Source: an uncultured Thermodesulfobacterium sp.
GTDB taxonomy: Bacteria; Desulfobacterota; Thermodesulfobacteria; Thermodesulfobacteriales; Thermodesulfobacteriaceae
DNA length: 64,000 nt
Direction of reading: 5' to 3'
NCBI GenBank assembly: GCA_938091335.1
Contig: CALLJG010000005.1
Span: 1 to 64,000 of the forward strand
Shown piece after piece: positions 52,415 through 60,892 of this stretch. The notes under the pieces were generated by a model. It was given only the letters and a program-made list of their open reading frames with translations, did no database searches and had not been told where the DNA came from. Position numbers and translations under genes: made by a program. Within the stretch, counting starts at the first letter, position 1; each line of letters starts with the position of its first letter.

Positions 52415-54157
52415 TCAGTTTTCTATATTTAAAATTGTCTTACAATATTCTAAACCTATTTTAGCTATAGTCAATTCTGGATCAAGTTCTAAAGCTTTTT
52501 TAAAATATATATGAGCTGCTGATAGATAATTAATAGCTTTTAAGCAATAACCTATATTAGCATAATCTATAGCTGAAGCAGGATTTAGATCAATAGCTTT
52601 TAAAAAGGCATCCATAGCCTTCAAATAATCTCCTAATTTATAATAGGCTCTTCCTATTATATTATATATCTCGGGTGTCTCTCCAATTTCTAAAATTTTT
52701 TCACCTATTTTTAAAGTCTTTTCATATTCACCTTTTCTAAAATAAGTATCTGCTAAATAAGAAAGTATAGCTATTTTATCATATTCAGGCGGATTACACT
52801 GTAAGGCTCTCTCATAACAAAATATAGCAGTAAGATCTTTATCTAACTCCTTATAAATGTTTCCTAAATAAGCCCAAAGATAATATCTATCATCTATCTC
52901 TTTTATTATCTCTTCAATAATTTCTTTAATTTTATCCTTTGGAAGATATAAAAATAAAGTCCTTATCATTTGATATAAATAAGAAATATATGTTCTTTCT
53001 CTAAAAAGAAAACCTGGAATAATAGCATAAACTGAAGGAATATTTAATTTAGGATGGGTTATATCTATCAAATAAATCTCATAATTTAGGTCTTTCAACT
53101 TTTTAGAAAGATTTAACAACTCTTCCACATGGTCTTCAGAATAAAGATTAGGTAAATCATCTAAATTTATTTCATGAGAATACTCAACTACATTTTTAGC
53201 CTCTTCTAAAGTGGAAAACTTAGGAAGCCCGCTTTCTACATATTTCCCCTCTGTATCAAAATCTCCTGCAAGTTGAGCTACCTCAGTTAAAGCCCTTATA
53301 ATGGCCCTCTGAGGAGAAGTTCCAGTTCCTGCTGCATAAACTATCTCACTTCTTTTAGGATAAGTAGAAGGATCCATAGCCATTATTGCAACTGTGGGAA
53401 CAGGCATATTAAAAGTCATATCTCTAATCCATAGATTAATTTTTAATTTTTCATAACACCTCACTAATTCATCTGCCTCTCCTTTTATAGATTCTCTTCT
53501 AATTGCAGGCATAGAAGAATTATTTTTAATAGAAATAGCATTTACATGTCTTTCTATTAATTCACATACTGCTTGAACACTTGCTTCAGCATAGGTATTT
53601 CCTCCCGCAGAACCATTATATTCGTAAAGGAGCCAAAACCAATGAAAAGGAATAAATCTTGTCTTTTTTGTTCTTACCTCAAAGGCTTTAACAAAATAAA
53701 AAGGAACTTTCTTAAGATAATTAATGGCAATCTTTTTTATTTTCTCAGGTTCTTCATCTTTAACAGAATTTAAAAATATCTCAAAAGGTAAAGCCTCTTT
53801 TTCTAATTCTTCAAAACTACTTAAAATGCCCATATGAGAAATTCCTTTATAAAAGGAAAATAAAGAAAATCTTTCTACTAATTCCATTAAAGCACTTGCT
53901 TGAGAAAGAGCTTCTGTTACTCCTTTCCCCATTTGCTTATAATTTCCCGTAATCTTTTGTCCTTCAACATCATAAAGACTTATATATACAGGTATCCCAA
54001 GCCTTCCTTTGTCAATCCTTTTAAGCCCCTTATAAATCTTCATCCCTAAAGACCTAAGTCTTTCCTCTACTTCCTTTATAGTATCTTCAGGAAATTTAGC
54101 TTTATCAGCTATAACCTTCTTTGAAGATTCTAAAAACTTTCTTTCTAAATCTTGCAT
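52415..54157 (-). CDS. ycaO: YcaO-domain protein with C-terminal TPR repeats
   Basis: A 580-residue protein. The ATP-dependent YcaO cyclodehydratase-type domain (about residues 60-400) shows the Glu-rich ATP site segments ALSQASALMELVERFSLF, GGNTYAEASVQAVCELIERH and RALTEVAQLAGDFDTEG. Three or more TPR units follow (about 430-575: YLWAYLGNIYKELDKDL, EIYNIIGRAYYKLGDY and AIDYANIGYCLKAINY). E. coli YcaO has the same layout and is tied to S12 beta-methylthiolation. No precursor peptide or oxidase gene is visible beside it, so peptide natural-product synthesis is unlikely. Confidence 0.85.
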   Translation of the reverse strand: MQDLERKFLESSKKVIADKAKFPEDTIKEVEERLRSLGMKIYKGLKRIDKGRLGIPVYISLYDVEGQKITGNYKQMGKGVTEALSQASALMELVERFSLFSFYKGISHMGILSSFEELEKEALPFEIFLNSVKDEEPEKIKKIAINYLKKVPFYFVKAFEVRTKKTRFIPFHWFWLLYEYNGSAGGNTYAEASVQAVCELIERHVNAISIKNNSSMPAIRRESIKGEADELVRCYEKLKINLWIRDMTFNMPVPTVAIMAMDPSTYPKRSEIVYAAGTGTSPQRAIIRALTEVAQLAGDFDTEGKYVESGLPKFSTLEEAKNVVEYSHEINLDDLPNLYSEDHVEELLNLSKKLKDLNYEIYLIDITHPKLNIPSVYAIIPGFLFRERTYISYLYQMIRTLFLYLPKDKIKEIIEEIIKEIDDRYYLWAYLGNIYKELDKDLTAIFCYERALQCNPPEYDKIAILSYLADTYFRKGEYEKTLKIGEKILEIGETPEIYNIIGRAYYKLGDYLKAMDAFLKAIDLNPASAIDYANIGYCLKAINYLSAAHIYFKKALELDPELTIAKIGLEYCKTILNIEN

Positions 54158-54231
54158 TTTTAGGATTTTAAAATAAAAAGATTTATAATATAATTAATTT
54201 TTCTAAACTATTATAAATCTATTTTTTAAAA

Positions 54232-55251
54232 ATGAAAGTAGCAGTAGCTATAAGTGGTGGTATAGATAGTGCAGTTAGTGCTTACATTTTACAACAAAAG
54301 GGTTATCAAATTATAGGAATAACCTTAGAACTTTTTGAGTCTCAAAAAGAGCAAATTAACAGGGCTAAAGAAATTGCTAAAAAACTTGAAATACAGCATA
54401 TTATTTTGGACTTAAAAGAGGTCTTTAATAAAATTATCATTTCTAATTTTGTAAATTCTTATTTTGAAGGAAAAACTCCAAACCCTTGTTGCTTATGTAA
54501 CAAAGAAATAAAGTTTGGAAAAGCCTTAGAATTTATGATAAAAAATTTTAATATAGAAAAATTTGCAACAGGACACTATGTAAGAATAGAAAAATATAAA
54601 GATTATCCTCTTCTTAAAAGAGCAAAAGATAAAGCTAAAGATCAATCTTATTTTTTAGCCTTGATAAATAATAAAATCATTCCTTATTTAATCTTTCCCT
54701 TAGGTGAGTTATATAAAGATGAAGTTATAGAGCTTGGCAAGAAAATATTTGATTTTTCTAAACATGAGGAATCTCAGGATATTTGTTTTTTAAAAAACAA
54801 ATCCCTTAAGGAATTTTTGTCTCTTTATCTTCCTAAAAAAGAAGGTCCGGTAATTTATAAAGATAAGGTAGTAGGAACCCATCCAGGAATTCATTTGTTT
54901 ACCATTGGACAGAGAAAAGGATTAAATCTCCCATTAGGGAAACCTTTATATATCATAAAATTAGATCCTAAAGAAAATAAAATTATTTTAGGAGAAGAGA
55001 AAGAGCTCTTTTCTAATGGGCTTATTTTAGAAATCCTAAACTCTCATCTTCCTTTAAACTTATGGGAGAGCCCCTCTGCTCAAATTAGATACAAAACTAT
55101 CCCCCATAAAATAAAAAATATTATAAAAAAGGAAAAAGAATATGAAGTCTTTTTTGAAACTCCGGTTAAAAGTATAACACCTGGCCAAATATGTGCCTTT
55201 TATGAAAAGGACCTTTTATTAGGTGGAGGAATTATAAAATCTCCAATTTAA
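54232..55251 (+). CDS. mnmA: tRNA-specific 2-thiouridylase
   Basis: Adds sulfur to U34 of tRNA Lys/Glu/Gln. PP-loop SGGIDSAVSAYIL (residues 8-20), the first catalytic Cys C86 in KTPNPCCLCNKEIKFG, then SQDICFL with the persulfide-forming Cys, and the AQIRYKT-P and ITPGQICAFYEKD blocks near the end. At 339 residues it is slightly short. The CCxC arrangement around C86 is a small variant. Single gene, divergent from ycaO. Confidence 0.93.
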   Translation: MKVAVAISGGIDSAVSAYILQQKGYQIIGITLELFESQKEQINRAKEIAKKLEIQHIILDLKEVFNKIIISNFVNSYFEGKTPNPCCLCNKEIKFGKALEFMIKNFNIEKFATGHYVRIEKYKDYPLLKRAKDKAKDQSYFLALINNKIIPYLIFPLGELYKDEVIELGKKIFDFSKHEESQDICFLKNKSLKEFLSLYLPKKEGPVIYKDKVVGTHPGIHLFTIGQRKGLNLPLGKPLYIIKLDPKENKIILGEEKELFSNGLILEILNSHLPLNLWESPSAQIRYKTIPHKIKNIIKKEKEYEVFFETPVKSITPGQICAFYEKDLLLGGGIIKSPI

Positions 55252-55293
55252 AGTTAAGTAAAAAAATTCCGAAAAAATAAAATAGATAAAACT

Positions 55294-55746
55294 ATGAAAC
55301 AGAAAAAAATAATTATAAGAGTAAAAAGAATAAATAATAAAGATGAAGAATATCTGATTGAGCCCTTAGAAGATCCAAAAATAAGAAAAACTGTTTTTTT
55401 TAGGTGGAAAGTTATAAATTTTCATCAAAAATATGGAACAAAGGCAACTATTGAGAATTTTAAAATCTCAAAGGCTACTTTATATAGATGGAAGAAAAAA
55501 TGGAAAGAAGCTGGCTGCAGATTAGAGGCTTTAATTCCTAAAAATTTTAACAGAAAGAAAAAGTGGTATCCTCAAATACTGGATTTTATCCTAAATTTCA
55601 AAAAAACTCATCCAAAAGCAGGGAAAAAAAACATAAAGTTATTTTGCGACAAATTTTGTAAAGAAAAAAATTTAGAATCTCTTTCAACTTCTACTATAGG
55701 AAGAATCATAAAATATCTAAAAGAAAAAAAACTAATTGAAAAATGA
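55294..55746 (+). pseudogene. Transposase/integrase remnant (HTH part only)
   Basis: A 150-residue frame with two helix-turn-helix regions (ATIENFKISKATLYRWKKKWKEAG about residues 50-73, given in part, and STSTIGRIIKYLKEKKLIEK at the end). This is the N-terminal DNA-binding half of IS481/IS3-like integrases. The DDE catalytic core (about 200 residues) that should follow is absent: the frame stops and noncoding AT-rich DNA leads to the pilin promoter region. No inverted repeats or target duplication were found. It is most likely a truncated element, or a domesticated DNA-binding protein. Confidence 0.65.
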
Positions 55747-55902
55747 ACCCCAAAGTCTCAAAATATGGAACTAATCTCTTGATTTTAAAAAATTTAATGA
55801 TAAATATCTCTCTAAAACACTAAAAACACTAAAAAGGGGGTGAGAAGGAAGATAAAAAGGATATTAGCCTATAAGTAAAATAAATTAAAAAGGAGGTAGA
55901 AG

Positions 55903-56298
55903 ATGAGGAAAAAAGGTTTTACCTTAATTGAATTAATGGTTGTTATTGCTATTATTGCTATTCTAGCAGCTATTGCTTTAACTTCTTATCGTGCATATCA
56001 AAGAAAAGCTCAAGCAAAAGAACTTATGACCTTCGCAAGGGCATGTATACAGGAAGCTATATCTCAGTGCCTTACAAACCCTAATTTTAATGCTTTTAGC
56101 ACTCTTGATGCTTGTCAGGCTCCGACACAAGGCACACAATATATTACTGGTATTACGATTACACCACCAAATAGTTGTAGTGAAAATTATATTGCAAAAG
56201 CAAGTGGCACAGTTGGAGGACAAACCTATGAAGTAACTTGTACTTATGATAAAACTACAGATGATGTAATTTGTGAAGCTCCAAAACGCACAGGTTAA
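55903..56298 (+). CDS. pilA: Type IV pilin (PilA-like), major pilin candidate
   Basis: A 131-residue prepilin. The class III leader is very short (MRKKG^FTLIELM) with Glu at +5 of the mature protein and a hydrophobic helix to about residue 30. Four Cys in the globular part allow disulfides (two likely pairs). The strongest ribosome site of the cluster (AAAGGAGGTAGA) suggests high expression. It is a tandem duplicate of the next gene, sharing QRKAxAKELxxxxRACxQEA and the C-terminal TTDDVICEAP/STDEIFCTPP region. Confidence 0.9.
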   Translation: MRKKGFTLIELMVVIAIIAILAAIALTSYRAYQRKAQAKELMTFARACIQEAISQCLTNPNFNAFSTLDACQAPTQGTQYITGITITPPNSCSENYIAKASGTVGGQTYEVTCTYDKTTDDVICEAPKRTG

Positions 56299-56310
56299 TG
56301 CTATAAAAAT

Positions 56311-56706
56311 TTGACCAAATCTGGGTTTAGCCTAATTGAATTAATTATAAGTATAGCCATCCTTGCAATTCTTGCAGGGATGGCTATTATTTCTTATACT
56401 TATTATCAGAGAAAAGCTAAAGCCAAAGAATTAATTATTCTATCAAGAGCTTGCCTCCAAGAAGCTCTTGCTAAATGTATTGAAAATTCCTCTTTTAATG
56501 ATTTTGAAAGTCTTTCTTCTTGTAATTTTCAGACCCAAAACACAACTTATCTTGAAAATATTCAAATAACTTTAACTGGAACCTGTAATAGTGAAATAAG
56601 TATTACCACTTCTGGGAAAATCAAAGGAACTGATATGACTTTTTCTGTGATTTGCTTTTATAATCACTCAACTGATGAAATTTTCTGCACCCCACCCACC
56701 TCTTAA
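56311..56706 (+). CDS. Second PilA-like pilin, tandem paralogue
   Basis: A 131-residue prepilin similar along its full length to the preceding gene, with leader LTKSG^FSLIELIIS. The only fitting start is TTG at 56311, 12 bases after the first pilin and without a recognisable Shine-Dalgarno, so it is probably translated by coupling at a low level. Four Cys are kept at matching places. It may be a minor pilin or an antigenic variant donor. It ends 16 bases before a hairpin element. Confidence 0.8.
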   Translation: MTKSGFSLIELIISIAILAILAGMAIISYTYYQRKAKAKELIILSRACLQEALAKCIENSSFNDFESLSSCNFQTQNTTYLENIQITLTGTCNSEISITTSGKIKGTDMTFSVICFYNHSTDEIFCTPPTS

Positions 56707-56722
56707 ACTACCAGGATTTTCC

Positions 56723-56749
56723 CACTTCGTAAGTGCCACTTACGAAGTG
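56723..56749. repeat. Inverted 13-bp repeat, probable bidirectional terminator between convergent pilins
   Basis: CACTTCGTAAGTG (56723-56735) and its exact complement CACTTACGAAGTG (56737-56749) are separated by one base. Each arm is itself a small hairpin (CACTT...AAGTG). The plus strand continues CTTCTTTATT, a weak U tract. It lies between the stops of two convergent pilin genes. The same 13-mer occurs twice more at 57169-57195. Confidence 0.75.
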
Positions 56750-56754
56750 CTTCT

Positions 56755-57132
56755 TTATTCACAATTTTGGCTTCCCGATTCAAACTCTGTACTCTCAGTA
56801 GTAAGAATACACTTACTATCACTTATTATACCTTTTCCATTACAAGTACATTGATAAACTTCTTCTCCAATAGGACTTACACTACAGCTTTGGGTATATC
56901 GGGAAATCCGTGTTGTACAATTATCAAAATTAGGGCTTCCCCCTGTTAAAGCAATTCTTGCAAGTTCAGCAGCAACACATGTAATACAGTTTCTTGTATC
57001 TGTTTGTAAAGAAGAACGAGCTGTTTTTCTTACATAACCCCTATAAACTGAAATGACCACTGCTGCCATAATTGCCATTATAGCAAGTGCAATTAAAAGC
57101 TCTGTAAGAGTAAAACCCCTCTTCTTTTTCAT
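56755..57132 (-). CDS. Third type IV pilin-like protein
   Basis: A 125-residue prepilin with leader MKKKRG^FTLTELLIA and a helix to about residue 30. The globular part is not similar to the two plus-strand pilins, has several Cys (CITC, CTTR, CSVS, CTC, SKC, NCE) and lacks charged segments. It lies on the opposite strand and is bracketed on both sides by copies of the 13-bp hairpin repeat. Ribosome site AAAGGGGGTG precedes the ATG. It could be a minor pilin or pseudopilin. Confidence 0.85.
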   Translation of the reverse strand: MKKKRGFTLTELLIALAIMAIMAAVVISVYRGYVRKTARSSLQTDTRNCITCVAAELARIALTGGSPNFDNCTTRISRYTQSCSVSPIGEEVYQCTCNGKGIISDSKCILTTESTEFESGSQNCE

Positions 57133-57166
57133 AAAACACCCCCTTTAAAATAATTTTCCCACCTTT

Positions 57167-57197
57167 CCCACTTACGAAGTGGCACTTACGAAGTGGG
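57167..57197. repeat. Tandem 13-bp hairpin repeat between holB and the third pilin gene
   Basis: Two direct copies of CACTTACGAAGTG (57169-57181 and 57183-57195) with flanking CC/GG, so the whole block can fold with a CCCACTT/AAGTGGG stem. The holB stop codon (57188-57186) lies inside the second copy. It may end holB transcription. The same 13-mer occurs in the element at 56723-56749. Confidence 0.75.
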
Positions 57198-58148
57198 AGA
57201 AGGTTGAAATATGGTATTAATAAGGTGGTAAAATGAAAGTTCTGGGTAGGCATAATTTTCTAAAGCAATTTTAGTCTGATAAACATTTTTAATAGCCAAA
57301 TAGGGATCTCCTTTAAAGGTCTCTTCTGGAAAAGCTTCAGGATAAGGATAATTTATTTTTTCTTTTAAATAGGATCTCCATATCCATATAATAAGAAGAT
57401 TTAAAAAATCTTCCCAATCTTGAAATAAAAAATTAGAAAGCCTTTCTGCAACTTTAAATCTTTTTTGAGCACTATTTAGGAATCCTGCTTTGACAAAGCT
57501 ATTAAGCTCTTCCAAAAGACCTTTCTCAGCTATGGTGATAGCCTTACCAAGACTTCCAAAAGATACCTCAGCAATAGTATCTGCTACTTTTTCTTCAAAC
57601 AAAAACCTTTTTTTCAAAACCTCCTTTATAACTGATTTAGGAAGGCTTCTAAATCTTATAATCTGGGAACGAGAAATTATAGTGGGTAATAATTTAGAAA
57701 AATTTTCCGTAAGTAATATAAAAAGAGCATAAGGAGGAGGTTCTTCTAAAGATTTAAGCAAGGCATTTCCTGCTTCTAAATTTATTCTCTCAGCTTCCTT
57801 AATAAAAATAATCTTATAATTTCCTTCAAGAGGTCTATATCTTAAAAAATTTATTAATTCCCTTATTTGACCAATAGTTATTTCTTTTTTTTCTGGGGTA
57901 ATTACAAATATATCTGGATGAATTTCTTTTTGTATTTTCTTACAAGCTTTGCATTCTCCGCAAGGATTGGTTGTATTTTCTAAACAAAATAAATGAAACA
58001 AAAAAGCCCATGCAGTAGTTTCTTTACCAACTCCTTTAGGACCTGTGAAAAGATAAGCATGATAAAGTTTCCCTTTTTTTAAAGAAAGTGTTAAAAGATT
58101 TATAGCTGGTTCTTGTTTTAAGATCTCTCCTAAGTTTTTAACTTTCAT
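57186..58148 (-). CDS. holB: DNA polymerase III delta' subunit
   Basis: Clamp-loader subunit, 320 residues. AAA+ domain with GPKGVGKETTAWAF, a zinc module (CLENTTNPCGECKACKKI) and LLKSLEEPPPYALFILLT. The sensor motif reads IISRSQIIRF, with Ser where delta' usually has Cys (SRC). The helical collar follows. The last codons run into the hairpin repeat, so the terminal SPTS is repeat-encoded. It overlaps murA by 11 bases. Confidence 0.88.
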   Translation of the reverse strand: MKVKNLGEILKQEPAINLLTLSLKKGKLYHAYLFTGPKGVGKETTAWAFLFHLFCLENTTNPCGECKACKKIQKEIHPDIFVITPEKKEITIGQIRELINFLRYRPLEGNYKIIFIKEAERINLEAGNALLKSLEEPPPYALFILLTENFSKLLPTIISRSQIIRFRSLPKSVIKEVLKKRFLFEEKVADTIAEVSFGSLGKAITIAEKGLLEELNSFVKAGFLNSAQKRFKVAERLSNFLFQDWEDFLNLLIIWIWRSYLKEKINYPYPEAFPEETFKGDPYLAIKNVYQTKIALENYAYPELSFYHLINTIFQPSPTS

Positions 58149-59406
58149 CTTCTACCACCTTTATATCTGCCCCAAGAGCTGATAATTTTTCTACTAAATT
58201 TTCATATCCCCTTTCTATCAATTTTATGTTATAAACAGTAGTAGTATTTTCAGCTATTAACCCTGCTAAAACAAGAGCTGCTCCTGCCCTAAGATCTGTA
58301 GCCTTAACTGGAGAACCAGAAAGAAATATTGGTCCATTTATGATAGCAGTTTTATCTTCTACCTTTATCCCTGCACCCATTCTATTTAATTCAAATATAT
58401 AAAGAAATCTATTTTCAAAAAGATTTTCTGTAATAAAGGAAATACCATTTGCTTGAGTTAAAAGCACTGCAAAAATTGGTTGAAGATCTGTGGGAAATCC
58501 TGGATAAGGAGCAGTAACAATTTTAGTAGGTTTCAATTCCCCTTCTCTTTTTACTTTGACAACATCTTTATCTAATTCTTCTAAAATAATTCCTATTTCT
58601 TGAAGTTTAAGAATTGGTGTTTCAAGGTGAGATTTTTTAATATTTTTTATTATTATCTCATTTTCTTCATTTAAGGCTGCTAAAATAAGAAAGGTTCCTG
58701 CTTCAATTCTATCAGGAATAACCTCTATCTCAATTGGTTCAAGTTTTTTCTTTCCTTTTATGTAAATAGTATCTTCTCCTAAACCTTTTATATCAGCTCC
58801 CATTTTTTTTAACATCTCTCCAAGGAAAACCACTTCAGGTTCTTTAGCAGCATTTTTTATAATGGTTTCACCCTCAGCTAAACTTCCTACCATCATCAAA
58901 TTTTCTGTAGCAGTAACAGATGGAAAATCCAAAACTATTATATCTCCTTTTAGTGCCTTAGTTTTTACTACAATGTTTCCTTTTTCTAAAGAAATCTCTG
59001 CTCCAAACTGAGATAAACCTTTAATATGAAAATCAACAGGTCTTTTACCTATAGCACATCCACCTGGTAAAGGAACTTGTGCTTCTTTAAAAATTCCTGT
59101 AAGGGCACCTAAAAAAAGAATAGAAGCTCTCATCTGACTTGCAAGCTCATAAGGAACTGAATTTAAATTCACATTAGAAGTATTTATCTCCAAATAATCA
59201 TTTTTAAACTTATACTTTGCTCCAAGATGCTCCATAATCTTTAATATATTAAAGACATCTCTTACCTTTGGAACTTTTTTTAATTTATAAGTTCCAGGAG
59301 CTAAAAGTGTAGCACATATAGCTGGAAGGGCTGCATTTTTAGCCCCACTTACTTCTATTTTCCCTTTTAAAGGAATTTTTCCTCTTATTACATATTTTTT
59401 TTCCAT
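58138..59406 (-). CDS. murA: UDP-N-acetylglucosamine 1-carboxyvinyltransferase
   Basis: First committed step of peptidoglycan synthesis. The N-terminal GAKNAALPAICATLL block carries the catalytic Lys-Asn, and the active-site Cys is C117 in PLPGGCAIGKRP, so the enzyme should be fosfomycin-sensitive in principle. Other blocks: DFPSVTATENLMM, PDRIEAGTF and PYPGFPTDLQP. Length 422 is typical. It overlaps prmC by 19 bases. Confidence 0.95.
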   Translation of the reverse strand: MEKKYVIRGKIPLKGKIEVSGAKNAALPAICATLLAPGTYKLKKVPKVRDVFNILKIMEHLGAKYKFKNDYLEINTSNVNLNSVPYELASQMRASILFLGALTGIFKEAQVPLPGGCAIGKRPVDFHIKGLSQFGAEISLEKGNIVVKTKALKGDIIVLDFPSVTATENLMMVGSLAEGETIIKNAAKEPEVVFLGEMLKKMGADIKGLGEDTIYIKGKKKLEPIEIEVIPDRIEAGTFLILAALNEENEIIIKNIKKSHLETPILKLQEIGIILEELDKDVVKVKREGELKPTKIVTAPYPGFPTDLQPIFAVLLTQANGISFITENLFENRFLYIFELNRMGAGIKVEDKTAIINGPIFLSGSPVKATDLRAGAALVLAGLIAENTTTVYNIKLIERGYENLVEKLSALGADIKVVEDES

Positions 59407-60227
59407 GCTAAAACAGCTCTCTCATATCCTTTCAAATCTTTATAAATCTTGAAATTCCATTGATAGATCTCTAATAACTCTTTAATTCTTTTTCCTTGAT
59501 TATATCCCATTTCAAAAATTAAAAAACCTTCTTTTTTAAGATATTGATGGGATTTTTTTAAAAGCTTTTCTTGAAATTCAGTTCCTTTTTCTCCTGAAAC
59601 AAGAGCTTCTTTAGGTTCAAAAAGTCGCACATCTTCTTCTAAGTCTTCCCACTCTCTTAAGGAAATATAGGGTGGATTTGAAATTATCACATCAAAAAGA
59701 GGAAATTTTTTAACACAAAAAAAGGAATCTCCTTTTATTAAAAACAGTCTATCTTGCACTCTATATTCTTTGGCATTTTTTTTAGCATTATCTAAAGCTT
59801 TTTTGCTTATATCAATTCCAAAGACCTTTAAATCTTTATTTTCAAGAAGTAAAGTTATAGCAATATTGCCTACCCCAACCCCAATTTCCAAAATAAGCCC
59901 TTTTTTAAAAGGAAGTTCTAAAAAAATAGAAATTAAAAGTTCAGTATCCTGTCTGGGAATTAAAGTACCTTCATCCACATAAAATTTTCTTCCCCAAAAG
60001 TAACAATAGCCAAATATATAGGGTAAAGGTTTTTTTGTTTTTCTTTCTTTAAGGATTTTTAAGAATTCCGGTTCAGGAATATCTTCTTCTAAGTGCAAAT
60101 ATACTTGAAGTGGAGGTATATTTAAAAAATGAGAAAGAATTAATAGTGCTTCCCACTTAGCATATTCTTTATCTTCTATTTCTGAAAGTGTTTTTTCAGC
60201 ATATTTTAATGCTTCTAAAACTTTCAT
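59388..60227 (-). CDS. prmC: Release factor glutamine methyltransferase
   Basis: Methylates the GGQ glutamine of release factors. The PLPYIFGYCYFWGRKF block, IPRQDTELL, SAM motif ILEIGVGVGNIAITLL and the catalytic NPPY (ISNPPYISL) are all in order. Length 279. Adjacent to a second methyltransferase gene (4-base overlap) and murA. prfA, its common partner, is not in view. Confidence 0.93.
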   Translation of the reverse strand: MKVLEALKYAEKTLSEIEDKEYAKWEALLILSHFLNIPPLQVYLHLEEDIPEPEFLKILKERKTKKPLPYIFGYCYFWGRKFYVDEGTLIPRQDTELLISIFLELPFKKGLILEIGVGVGNIAITLLLENKDLKVFGIDISKKALDNAKKNAKEYRVQDRLFLIKGDSFFCVKKFPLFDVIISNPPYISLREWEDLEEDVRLFEPKEALVSGEKGTEFQEKLLKKSHQYLKKEGFLIFEMGYNQGKRIKELLEIYQWNFKIYKDLKGYERAVLAWKKNM

Positions 60228-60871
60228 TCACTTTTTTTAAGTTTAAGCCTGTTTAAAATTATTTCTATAACTCTTTCTTCTTCTCTCAATTTTCTTATAC
60301 TTGTTAAAATTTCAAATTTTTCTTGAGCCATATATAAAAAAGGAATTAAAACCCTTTTTCTTTCTGAAGGATGAGATAAGACTACCTCTCCTTCTTTTTT
60401 TAAGTAATTTTTAAAAAGCTCAATTAAAGGTTCAAAAAGACTTTTCCTAAAAATTATCTCTGAGCCTATGATTAAATCAAATTTTTCAGAAAGCTTTGGA
60501 TTTCTCCAGTCAAGAAGCTGGGTTTTTATTTTTAAATTATTTTCTTTAGCTGAGAGTTCTATAAATTTAAGAGGTAATTCCTCATAGTCTGTAGCCAAAA
60601 CATCATGTCCAAAGCTTGCAGAAACAAGACTTGGAACTCCAAGTCCTGCCCCAAGTTCTAAAATCTTTTTTGGTGGTTCAATAGTTGCTAAATAATCAGC
60701 AAGAATTAAACTTGCTTCCCATACTTTTGACCAAAAAGGAAATTTTTCTACATCTAAAAAGGGATCCCCTTGGAATATTTCTTCAAGCTTTGCTGGAAGA
60801 AAAATCTTAAGAATTTTACCTCTAACATTAATTTCTTCTTTTTCTAAAGTGAGTTTTTCTAATTCTTGCAT
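60224..60871 (-). CDS. Class I SAM methyltransferase, METTL21/lysine-methyltransferase-like
   Basis: A 215-residue protein with SAM motif ILELGAGLGVPSLVSASFG (about residues 65-83), a following ATDYEEL acidic loop and LIIGSEIIFRK. The VWEASLILADYL segment before the SAM motif is typical of the METTL21/NNT1-like group, which methylates protein lysines. The substrate is unknown. It overlaps prmC by 4 bases. Confidence 0.78.
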   Translation of the reverse strand: MQELEKLTLEKEEINVRGKILKIFLPAKLEEIFQGDPFLDVEKFPFWSKVWEASLILADYLATIEPPKKILELGAGLGVPSLVSASFGHDVLATDYEELPLKFIELSAKENNLKIKTQLLDWRNPKLSEKFDLIIGSEIIFRKSLFEPLIELFKNYLKKEGEVVLSHPSERKRVLIPFLYMAQEKFEILTSIRKLREEERVIEIILNRLKLKKSE

Positions 60872-60892
60872 AATTGACTCCTTTGTAATTTT

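Noticed and set aside
52415-54157. RiPP (thiazole/oxazole peptide) biosynthesis cluster around the YcaO gene
   Set aside because: No precursor peptide, dehydrogenase, leader-binding partner or export gene is nearby, and the YcaO-TPR layout is that of the ribosome-related E. coli protein.
55775-55800. Possible sigma-54 (PilR-type) promoter before the first pilin
   Set aside because: TGGAAC followed by TTGAT resembles -24/-12 boxes, but the GG to G spacing is two bases too long and the -12 box lacks GC.
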